A stretch of 63,345 nucleotides of DNA, taken from positions 1-63,345 of the forward strand of contig CAJOEJ010000012.1 in assembly GCA_905233375.1 (NCBI GenBank), written 5' to 3'. The notes beneath the pieces were generated by a model. The model had not been told where the DNA came from. It worked only from the letters and a program-made list of their open reading frames with translations, and searched no databases. Every line of letters begins with the position of its first letter. Positions within the stretch are counted from its first letter, which is position 1. A program made the position numbers and the translations under genes. Source of the stretch: Paludibacteraceae bacterium (GTDB lineage: Bacteria > Bacteroidota > Bacteroidia > Bacteroidales > Paludibacteraceae). Positions 1 to 7,578 of the stretch are shown piece by piece.

Positions 1-232
1 CCGATTGGTCTGCCAACTCGCGCCAATAGAGCGTGAGACACATCTCGCAGGAATGCATTTCCGCCATAAAGTCCTCGATGGAACCGTCTGTTTCGGGATC
101 CCATTTGATTCGCTCTAACTCGATACCGCGAGGTCTTAAAGCCCCGTTCAATTGTTCGATTAATGAGGTGAACTGTATCTTCTCATCATGCAGCTCTTCT
201 GTAGCGGCGATAAGGACTTTGATGGTTTTCAT
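1..232 (-). CDS. TIR-like/DUF4062-type N-terminal domain protein (partial, runs off left edge)
   Basis: Only the first 77 codons are inside the window. The product begins MKTIKVLIAATEELHDEK and is closely similar to the start of the next gene upstream (229-2433). Both share the blocks RGIELERIKWDP / RGVELERIKWDP and CEMCLTLYW / CEMCLTLFW. The pattern of a first beta strand, a helix and later hydrophobic strands suggests a flavodoxin-like fold of the TIR/DUF4062 kind. The ATG overlaps the stop of the upstream gene as ATGA, so translation is probably coupled. It is likely a second full-length paralogue, possibly also with TPRs, but the rest is not visible. The fold call is inference from a short pattern. 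Confidence 0.75.
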   Translation of the reverse strand, partial: MKTIKVLIAATEELHDEKIQFTSLIEQLNGALRPRGIELERIKWDPETDGSIEDFMAEMHSCEMCLTLYWRELADQS

Positions 233-2433
233 TTTTTAAGATTATTTATTTCTTCTTTGATTCTTTGTATATAATCAGCATACTTCCCTCTATTTTTCTC
301 TTCTGATTGTTCGAAAATTCCCAATGCCTCGGTATAATTCTTTTCCGCTTCGGCATATCGACCGAGATCACTTTGCAAACCCGCCAGATTAGTCAAGGTT
401 ATTGCCACATACGAATAGTAGGCTTCCGGATTCGATAAAGCCAAACGGCGATAATTTTCCAATGCCTCGGTATAATTCTTTTCCGCTTCGGCATACCGGC
501 GGAGAGTATATTGGAAAATTGCCAGATCATTCAAGGTGCTTGCCACATCCGAAGCGTAGGATTCCTGATTCGACAATGCCAAATGGCGGCGGATTTCCAA
601 TGCTTCGGTACAATTCGCTTCCGCTTCGGCATGCCGGTCGAGAGCATATTGTAAAATTGCCAAACTATGCAAGATTCCTGCCACATCCGAAGCGTAGACT
701 TCCGGATTCGACCATGATAAATAACGATATATTCCCAACGCCTCGGTATAATTCTTTTCCGCTTCGGCATATCTACCAAGATCATTTTGCAAACCCGCCA
801 GATTATTTAGCGCCATTGCCACATCCGAAACGTAGGCTTCCGGATTCGATAATGCTGAACAACGATAAATTATCAACGCCTGGGTATAATTCTTCTCCGC
901 TTCGGCATATCGACCGAGAGTTCTTTGCAAATTCGCCAGATTATTCAAGGTCATTGCCACATCCGAAGCGTAGGCTTCCTGATTCGATAAAGCCAAACGG
1001 CGGCGGATTTCCAATGCCTCGGTATAATTCTTTTCCGATTCGGCATATCGGCGGAGAGTATATTGTAAAACCGCCAAATTATTTAGCGTTATAGCAACAT
1101 ATGGTTCATAGACTTCCGAATTCGATAATGCCAAACGACGGTAAATTCCCAACGCCTCGGTATAATGCTTTTCCGCCTCAACATATCTACCGAGAGTTCT
1201 TTGCAATATTGCCAAATTATTTAGCGTCGTCGCCACAGCCGATTCATATACTTCAGGATTCAACGATGCCAAATGACGAGAAATAACCAACACTTCATCA
1301 TATACATCTGTAGCCTTATTCATCCGGTTGAATAGCTGTAGCAAATATGCATAATCGAAGAGCATGTTCGCCAACATATCCTCATCATACTGAATTATCC
1401 TGGCTATCTCTATCGCCTGCTCAAACGCCTCGCAGGCTTCCGCAAAACGGTCAGGAATAGATAGTTCCGTATTCGCCATCACCGTATCCGCTTTCATACG
1501 GAACTCCTCCACCTTCAATCGCAGATTCTCAATATGTTGTTCCAACTGTTTCTTCTCCTGCTCCGCCTCACGTTTCATCTCCTCCATATTCAGAATGCTA
1601 TCCGCTTCAATCACATTGCCTTTCTCGAACTCCTCTTTAGCCCGGCGAATGCGCTCCGAATAGCGCTTTCCGTCGAACCGGGCGAAACTCAATGCAATAT
1701 CGTACAGATGATTCTGGTATTTCTCAAACTCCTCAACTAACTTTTTACGTTTTGAGCGTAAGGAAAAATAGGTTTCTTCAACATCTTCATCATCGGGATG
1801 GGCTTTGTGCTTTTCTTTCGCGTCTGCTATTTGTCCGTCTAATTCTTCCAATTCCCGTTTTATTCGCTGATACTCTTTGTTCAAGGCTGCAAAAGGCACA
1901 TTGTCCAACGACACCAACTCTTTGTCGCCCACTTTGACTTTACCCGCACTTATCGTAACCAATGGGTTCTGTTTGTCCTCCAATTGATTCTGGGTCGCCA
2001 TGAATTTGAGAATAAACTGCAGATTCATCGTATCCACATTCTCGAATTTGCAGAAGAAGTGACCGTATTTTGTTTCAATCCCATTTTTGAATGTTTTGAG
2101 CGCCTCTGTCAGATTCTCTGCCGGCTCCTTGAAGAAGATGTATATGTAGTGAGGATTGTTTCCTGCTTCCAGTTCCCGGTATGTTGCCTCAAACTCCGCT
2201 TCAGAAGCAGCTGCCAAATTACGCCAGAACAGCGTCAGGCACATCTCGCATTCTTTCAATTTCTCCATGTAGTCGTCCATGGAGCCATCCGTATCTGGAT
2301 CCCATTTGATACGTTCCAGTTCCACCCCCCGCAAAGCAAGGACGCTGTTTAACTCATTGATAAGACTCTGAAATTGAGTTTTCTCGTCATGCATCTCTTC
2401 CGATGCCACGATCATTACTTTGATGGTTTTCAT
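229..2433 (-). CDS. TIR-like/DUF4062-type domain, coiled coil and TPR-array protein
   Basis: A 734-residue three-part protein. Residues 1 to about 160 form a flavodoxin-like alpha/beta domain resembling DUF4062/TIR-like effector domains, with strands IKVMIVAS, CEMCLTLFW and HYIYIFF and an acidic helix (EFEATYREL). Residues about 185-330 are charged and heptad-like, so probably coiled coil. From about 390 to the end there is a degenerate TPR followed by seven 46-residue TPR units (TLNNLA..Q..LGRYAEAEKNYTEAL). I chose the ATG at 2433 because it aligns with the start of the paralogue at 232; an in-frame ATG at 2469 would overlap the upstream gene. Proteins with an effector-like head and a TPR tail are common in bacterial conflict systems, where the TPRs act as sensor or scaffold. 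Enzymatic activity is not established. Confidence 0.85.
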   Translation of the reverse strand: MKTIKVMIVASEEMHDEKTQFQSLINELNSVLALRGVELERIKWDPDTDGSMDDYMEKLKECEMCLTLFWRNLAAASEAEFEATYRELEAGNNPHYIYIFFKEPAENLTEALKTFKNGIETKYGHFFCKFENVDTMNLQFILKFMATQNQLEDKQNPLVTISAGKVKVGDKELVSLDNVPFAALNKEYQRIKRELEELDGQIADAKEKHKAHPDDEDVEETYFSLRSKRKKLVEEFEKYQNHLYDIALSFARFDGKRYSERIRRAKEEFEKGNVIEADSILNMEEMKREAEQEKKQLEQHIENLRLKVEEFRMKADTVMANTELSIPDRFAEACEAFEQAIEIARIIQYDEDMLANMLFDYAYLLQLFNRMNKATDVYDEVLVISRHLASLNPEVYESAVATTLNNLAILQRTLGRYVEAEKHYTEALGIYRRLALSNSEVYEPYVAITLNNLAVLQYTLRRYAESEKNYTEALEIRRRLALSNQEAYASDVAMTLNNLANLQRTLGRYAEAEKNYTQALIIYRCSALSNPEAYVSDVAMALNNLAGLQNDLGRYAEAEKNYTEALGIYRYLSWSNPEVYASDVAGILHSLAILQYALDRHAEAEANCTEALEIRRHLALSNQESYASDVASTLNDLAIFQYTLRRYAEAEKNYTEALENYRRLALSNPEAYYSYVAITLTNLAGLQSDLGRYAEAEKNYTEALGIFEQSEEKNRGKYADYIQRIKEEINNLKK
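262..1227 (-). repeat. Tandem 138-bp repeats encoding seven TPR units
   Basis: Seven near-identical in-frame units of 138 bp (46 residues) lie inside the TPR gene. For example, the block CCTCGGTATAATTC recurs at 327 and 465. The similarity is strong at the DNA level, which suggests recent duplication or homogenisation. It also creates false antisense open frames. Confidence 0.85.
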
Positions 2434-2450
2434 AGGGGATGATAAGGGTA

Positions 2451-3629
2451 TTATCTCAAAATTCGGCAAGCAATATTCATGAAGAACGCAGCCAGTCGCA
2501 GTTTCAGCTTGGACGGTTTATGCATTGATGAATCCCAATAGAACACATGGCTGCATTTGGGGCAGCGGATCAGGGATTTTTTGTGCTCTTTCAATGCGTT
2601 TTCCTTCGCATACCCGCACACCGGACAAGCAATATGGAGCGTGGTATCCTGAATCCGGCTATCCCCCAGCAAAGACATCAGGCGGTGCGAGAGGGGGCCC
2701 GGTTCGTTCTCCGACTGATATGGTGTTATCTCGGGAAAGAGGGTCTTCCACAGAACCCGGTAGGGCTGTGTGATTTCTCCGTTTTTGGCATCCACCACGC
2801 CGAGTTCCTTGATTTGTTCTTGCTGATGAAGCGTTATATCCTTCTTTATCTGACCCAGCGCCGCTTCCATCAGTACCACCTCCTGCATCATCGCCGCATC
2901 CTCTTTGTAGGTGCGCAGACGGTACTGCCGCAAGGCTTCGGGGATATCCGTCAACCGTCCGTTGACCGCCGCTACCCGCTGGTTGGCACGGATAACGGGC
3001 AACGCTTCGGAATCCAGACCCGACTCAGCCTCCTTATCGGAGATACGGTTGACGTAACAGACAAACCGATACGCGACTGCATATTGGACAATATCCAGAT
3101 ATCCGGTGTAACGGGTGGTGGTCGTTGTTTGAACGTCCGTTCTTCCGGTGCCTATATTGAAAACGTTTTGTTTGCTTCGGGAAACCTCAAGACATCCGTT
3201 CAAGGTCAATTTGCCAAAGCCCGCATAGATGGTAGCCAGGTCGGTGAGCATTTCGTTATAATCCCCAAGGTTCTGGAAATAACAGCCGTGGACATACAGC
3301 AGTTTATGGCAAATCTCGTGCGCCAGGGTGGCATATTTGCTTTCCTTGCTGATGGAGAGATCGTCGGACAAGGTGATATATACCTTGCGGTCGGGGTTGT
3401 TGTTCAGCTCGATGTACCCGCCGGTATTATTCTCCAGCCGGTCGTATTCGATGACCGGCTCATAATCACCCAGACCGACATGACGCATCATAGCGGCTGC
3501 GATGTCGTCAATTTTCCTGCCCGCGAAGGGGGCTATATCAAACAGCTTGCAGGGCATATGGAGGTGCTCGTCAATCACCCCCAGATACTCTAAAATCTGC
3601 TGATTGGACAATTCAAATCGTGCTTCCAT
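2451..3629 (-). CDS. Gluzincin-like HExxH metallopeptidase with C-terminal zinc ribbon
   Basis: A 392-residue protein. HEICH at residues 104-108 is a HExxH zinc site, and E127 in NEMLTD about 20 residues later is a good third ligand. This resembles the ImmA/IrrE-like and M48-like peptidases. A two-CxxC zinc ribbon follows at residues 335-338 (CPVC) and 356-359 (CPKC), then a short hydrophobic, basic tail (LAAFFMNIACRILR) that may touch membrane. Its start overlaps the end of the STAND NTPase gene by 17 nt and its stop lies 17 nt before the TIR-like/TPR gene, so it is part of the operon. In known conflict systems such peptidases are effectors or cleave repressors and precursor toxins. The substrate here is unknown. 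Confidence 0.8.
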   Translation of the reverse strand: MEARFELSNQQILEYLGVIDEHLHMPCKLFDIAPFAGRKIDDIAAAMMRHVGLGDYEPVIEYDRLENNTGGYIELNNNPDRKVYITLSDDLSISKESKYATLAHEICHKLLYVHGCYFQNLGDYNEMLTDLATIYAGFGKLTLNGCLEVSRSKQNVFNIGTGRTDVQTTTTTRYTGYLDIVQYAVAYRFVCYVNRISDKEAESGLDSEALPVIRANQRVAAVNGRLTDIPEALRQYRLRTYKEDAAMMQEVVLMEAALGQIKKDITLHQQEQIKELGVVDAKNGEITQPYRVLWKTLFPEITPYQSENEPGPLSHRLMSLLGDSRIQDTTLHIACPVCGYAKENALKEHKKSLIRCPKCSHVFYWDSSMHKPSKLKLRLAAFFMNIACRILR

Positions 3630-5535
3630 CGGGATTGTTTTTTTTCAATATATATTCATCTTGTTTGAAACAATATAACCACAGGAAATAGTTATAAACC
3701 GGAATCCAGGCGTACACATACGGTATATGAAGATGCTCTAACCGGGATTTTAAAATTCGAGGAAGTTGAAAATAAAAAACGGTCATATAAACAACGAAAA
3801 AGAGCAAGAACATCAATCCTATATCACCGAACATTTGATCAGCATGACAATTATCTATTGTTGCCCATACAGATAAACCAAAATTAACACTCATTCCATA
3901 CATTGACCAACGAAGGCATAAATGTTTAAAGGAGATATTCATGAACAAAGACCGGTTCGAAAACATATCTCTTTTATGATTCAATGCACTATCCTTACAA
4001 TGCAATATATACAGATTGTAAAACGGAACGAACAGCCATTTGGCAGAATACCCCGCATCATGCACCCGCCTGATACTATAGCTCATACCATAGTAAATGA
4101 TCGAAAATACAATGAACGATTCCAGCAGCATAACCCATGCAAATAATTCCGTTTGTGAACTTTCTTCCAAGCGGACATAAGAATACAGTACGGAGTCCGG
4201 AAAACTCAAAATAGCAGCCGCCACGACAGCAACTAATTTCAAATAAGTGATTATACTCCATTTGTTATACTGGAATCTGGTAAGTCCCTCTAAGAAATTA
4301 ATGCCCGGCATTATATCATTACCCCATGCTCTGCTCAAAAAAGAATGTTGCAGATTCTGCAATTTCCGGATTATTTTCACATAGATATCATGAACAAACT
4401 CCACGCATTCGGTCTGATGAATCGTTACATATTGCAGAATATGTTTTTTCACCAGAAGGTCCACTTGTTTTTTGCTGATTTTATTCGAGCTTAACAGTTC
4501 CGACAAACTTACCGCATTTCTATATCCCTCGACCGATATCAGTTTCTTCTCTATGTACAGCACGGCGTCGCTGCCGACTTCTCTGGATATTTTGTTGTAC
4601 TGCTTATAAATCCATTCATCGACCATCGCGACACTGTTGCTGTCAATATAGCCCTCCTTGTTTGGCAGTTCATACACCGTGGAACAAACCAGAGAGAAGA
4701 CACCCGAATGGATCTCTTGTCCGAAATCCCGGTCATTCTCTATCTGGATCTTTTCAATGATCTGCGAACAAACTTCATCCTGGGTTCCTTTTGCCAGTTT
4801 GTCGCCCATAGTAAACAAGATGATCTGTTTGATTTGCTCCGGTGAGAACGATTTGATGCGCGTACGGTTGTCTTTGAACTCATTGAAATGATACGTTTCG
4901 ACGATATCGTCAAAATAACACAAATAATCCTCACGCAGCGAGATCAGTATACGGAAATTCGAATACGGCAGGTATTGCGCCGGGACTTCGATACTGTCAT
5001 CCACTAACAGATACAGCTCTTTCAAGAAATCGATCGCTTTGCTTTGCATCCCGGGTGTCCGGACCACTTCCTCAAACTGATCAAAAATGAGCAAAGGAAT
5101 ATACTCCTTGCCTTCACTGTCTTTGAACCCGGTTCTATTGATAAACGACCACAACGCCGGTTCGTCCTGTCGCAACGGTTCGGAGACCTCCTCCGGATAC
5201 AGCTTGGGCTTTTTCTCTGCATCATCAGCCGACGCAAGGATTTCAGAGATGGTATATTCCACCCAGTTCCCCTCGTATTGCCCGAGCCGGATGATGACGG
5301 GGAAGAACTGCGCCTTGCGAACCAGCGGAAACAAACCCGCCTGCAGCAACGACGTTTTACCTACGCCCGTTTTACCGTAAATGATTGTATGGGTGTTATT
5401 GTATATCGAATCGTAGAGCAGGTTGATTTCTCTGTCTCTGCCATAGATGGTATCACCTTCCTGATAAGATGACAGGAATTTCCATGGCGACTTTTGACTT
5501 GACTCGACGCTGTTTCGTCTGAATATATTCCTCAT
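3613..5535 (-). CDS. STAND-type P-loop NTPase with multi-helix membrane tail
   Basis: A 640-residue protein. Residues 31-34 (YGRD) open a STAND-like ATPase core (closest in pattern to nSTAND1). The Walker A is GKTGVGKT at 54-61, the Walker B is LLIFDQFEE around 148-156, and an arginine-containing strand RILISLRED lies at 195-202. A helical, winged-helix-like region follows. From about residue 430 there are about five hydrophobic segments (LVAVVAAAILSF, LFAWVMLLESFIVFSIIYY, LMFLLFFVVYMTVFYF and others) with a DUF805-like look. STAND NTPases act as ligand-triggered switches, and here the output would be at the membrane. The start lies 4 nt after the SIR2-TIR gene. The exact NTPase subfamily is uncertain. 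Confidence 0.82.
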   Translation of the reverse strand: MRNIFRRNSVESSQKSPWKFLSSYQEGDTIYGRDREINLLYDSIYNNTHTIIYGKTGVGKTSLLQAGLFPLVRKAQFFPVIIRLGQYEGNWVEYTISEILASADDAEKKPKLYPEEVSEPLRQDEPALWSFINRTGFKDSEGKEYIPLLIFDQFEEVVRTPGMQSKAIDFLKELYLLVDDSIEVPAQYLPYSNFRILISLREDYLCYFDDIVETYHFNEFKDNRTRIKSFSPEQIKQIILFTMGDKLAKGTQDEVCSQIIEKIQIENDRDFGQEIHSGVFSLVCSTVYELPNKEGYIDSNSVAMVDEWIYKQYNKISREVGSDAVLYIEKKLISVEGYRNAVSLSELLSSNKISKKQVDLLVKKHILQYVTIHQTECVEFVHDIYVKIIRKLQNLQHSFLSRAWGNDIMPGINFLEGLTRFQYNKWSIITYLKLVAVVAAAILSFPDSVLYSYVRLEESSQTELFAWVMLLESFIVFSIIYYGMSYSIRRVHDAGYSAKWLFVPFYNLYILHCKDSALNHKRDMFSNRSLFMNISFKHLCLRWSMYGMSVNFGLSVWATIDNCHADQMFGDIGLMFLLFFVVYMTVFYFQLPRILKSRLEHLHIPYVYAWIPVYNYFLWLYCFKQDEYILKKNNPDGSTI

Positions 5536-5539
5536 AGCT

Positions 5540-6889
5540 TTACTTGTTTCCTTTATGAACGATCAAACTTATCTCCTCTGCAAACACATCAAAACTCTTA
5601 TGGATGGCGACATCTCTGTCTCTGAGCCACATATCCACCACTCCCGGTTCGGGTTCGTCAAATATATTGAATCCCTCATTGCATACAGGGATGCAATAAT
5701 CACAATTCAGCCCTCGCTGTATCTGCTGTTTATGCGCTCGCTCCCATTCTTCGCGATACGGATGGGCTTCTCCGAACTGTTTCGCAATAGTCGGCGTCAG
5801 TAGCGGTACAAAAACGGAGCACTGGTCGATCGCATTGTAAATCCGCTCCATGTACTGCTGCCCTTTGCCCGCCAGATTATATTTGTCATACCATACTTTC
5901 AACCCCCTCTGTTCCAGTTTCGCATATAAATCGTCGGCGTACGCTTTGTCTTCACGGGAATAGGAAATGAATACGTCGCATTTGTCAGCCGGCACTATCT
6001 GCAACTCGTTTCTGTCCGACAAGCGTGCAATCAGCTTGTTCACAAAATCATATACATCATGCTCAATCAGGATGTTGTTTTGCTGCAGGTAACGCTCCAG
6101 ATTCTTATGCACCTGGAAATCGCATACGCAGGCTTTGCGTGAAGTGAGATCATATATCGTGTACAAAATAAACCGGAAGAGCCAGTCGTCATAGTCGCAT
6201 CCCAAGGTCAGCAAGCCTTTTTGCCGGATGGTACCTAATAATTTCGAGTCCGTTTTTTCCTGCCATTTCTTGAGGAACTTCAACGCATCATTGTCCGTTG
6301 CGACAAAATCTTGTCCGGAGTTATCCGCTGCGCCAAACAGGTAGTATATCGTCGGGGTGTTCAAATCCAGCGCCGAATCAATTTCACGGTTTCCGGGATT
6401 CCTGTTCAGAAGACTCATTACCCGTACGGAACCGAAATGCTTCTTCATCGCTATTTCCACCAGCGGGTCAAACGTCGTGGTGAGAACAAAACGGAAATAC
6501 CCTGTTTCTATCAAGCTTAACAGCTGCGGAGAGACATCCGACAACGACAATTGGGATTCCTCAATAACCCGGCATATTTCGTCATGCACATTTAAGGGGA
6601 ACTGGGTATTGCCCATTTTCAATCCGAGGTATGAGAATTCCGTAAAATCTTTGGCATCCGTTCCGTACTCGTCATTTAACACCCGGAGGATATAGTCGTA
6701 CAGATTTTCCCCATTGCGGTAAATGAATTCGCCTGTTTGGCTGTCTTTGGATTGTGCATTCAATTCGAAATTCTTACCTATAACCAAAAGCACCTCTCCG
6801 GACTTGATCAAGTCCACATATTGTTCCAGCCTGTTTCTCTGCGAAAAGTCGATGGAATTGGTTTGACTTCTTTGAATTATTCTACCCAT
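5540..6889 (-). CDS. SIR2-like (degenerate)/TIR fusion protein
   Basis: A 449-residue protein. Residues about 20-290 match the layout of SIR2-like domains of defence proteins, but the three key motifs are changed. The NAD-binding GAGxS region reads VIGKNFELN (36-44), the TTN(F/Y)D motif reads TTTFD (137-141, Asn replaced by Thr), and the catalytic HG reads FG (185-186). Residues 304 to about 395 are a TIR domain (CDVFISYSRED, KVWYDKYNL, SVFVPLLTP, then YREEWERA with the candidate catalytic Glu). TIR domains of this type cleave or convert NAD. The fusion suggests the TIR is the enzyme and the SIR2 fold is a sensor or scaffold. It sits 4 nt upstream of the STAND gene. Confidence 0.85.
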   Translation of the reverse strand: MGRIIQRSQTNSIDFSQRNRLEQYVDLIKSGEVLLVIGKNFELNAQSKDSQTGEFIYRNGENLYDYILRVLNDEYGTDAKDFTEFSYLGLKMGNTQFPLNVHDEICRVIEESQLSLSDVSPQLLSLIETGYFRFVLTTTFDPLVEIAMKKHFGSVRVMSLLNRNPGNREIDSALDLNTPTIYYLFGAADNSGQDFVATDNDALKFLKKWQEKTDSKLLGTIRQKGLLTLGCDYDDWLFRFILYTIYDLTSRKACVCDFQVHKNLERYLQQNNILIEHDVYDFVNKLIARLSDRNELQIVPADKCDVFISYSREDKAYADDLYAKLEQRGLKVWYDKYNLAGKGQQYMERIYNAIDQCSVFVPLLTPTIAKQFGEAHPYREEWERAHKQQIQRGLNCDYCIPVCNEGFNIFDEPEPGVVDMWLRDRDVAIHKSFDVFAEEISLIVHKGNK

Positions 6890-6932
6890 ATGCTGATAAA
6901 TTAAGGATTTTTAAGAATCTTCATCTTTTGAT

Positions 6933-7577
6933 TTACATATATCTCTGCCGGCGGACAAAGATGGTGGGCTTGAGAATGCCTAACAGATGTTTCGCACCTT
7001 CGACGAAATTATCCATAGTTAGAGGAACACCTGTCGTCTGGTATTTCTCCACTGTCTGCATGCCGTACAAGATAGCGTTGTACCGCAAGTCGCCATCCGG
7101 GTGTGACTTGGCACCGCCCGTCCGGGCAAGTCCCAATGCCACACTTCGGATGTCCAAGTTCTGTATAGCCGCACGAACCCCCATAAAATAATCGCAGGTC
7201 AACTCTTCTTCCCACGCTCCGTTATTGGCTCCATGAAAAGTAGATTGCTGAAAATAACGGTGAGCACATTCATGCGTCATAATCAGACTTAATGCCACTT
7301 GATTTGTCGCCCCTAAACTATGCAACTGACGCAAGTTATAACAGATAACATCATCCTGATAGGAGGTCTTGTCATAGTTGCAAAACATCGTCTGTCCGCC
7401 CTCATTTGTCAGATCTAACACAAACTGCGGATACGGCATCCCGAAAAATGCGCACGCAGATTGAATAGCAGATGTTATCTCTTGCGTGGACAGATTAAAA
7501 ATACTACTGAACCGATTGGCTGCTTCCTGCAGGAATCCATCCATCGTCGGTCGTTCCCAAGGATATGGCATACTCAT
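6933..7577 (-). CDS. Small HExxH metallopeptidase-like protein
   Basis: A 214-residue protein without signal peptide or membrane segment. HECAH at residues 102-106 is a HExxH zinc site, and the following EEELTCD (123-129) can supply the third acidic ligand. The arrangement is that of a minimal gluzincin, but I do not recognise a named family. Its start is 1 nt after the stop of the dynamin-like gene at 7579, so the two are probably coupled. It is distinct in sequence from the other HExxH protein of the operon (2451-3629) and lacks its zinc ribbon. A conflict-system effector or maturation protease is the likeliest role, by context only. Confidence 0.75.
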   Translation of the reverse strand: MSMPYPWERPTMDGFLQEAANRFSSIFNLSTQEITSAIQSACAFFGMPYPQFVLDLTNEGGQTMFCNYDKTSYQDDVICYNLRQLHSLGATNQVALSLIMTHECAHRYFQQSTFHGANNGAWEEELTCDYFMGVRAAIQNLDIRSVALGLARTGGAKSHPDGDLRYNAILYGMQTVEKYQTTGVPLTMDNFVEGAKHLLGILKPTIFVRRQRYM

Positions 7578-7578
7578 G

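Noticed and set aside
402..1286. Repetitive plus-strand frames in the TPR region
   Set aside because: They arise from the 138-bp period being a multiple of three, so the antisense frame also stays open.
2547..3593. Long plus-strand open frame opposite the HEICH metallopeptidase gene
   Set aside because: It is antisense to a gene with clear motifs and operon spacing, and its translation has no recognisable domain.
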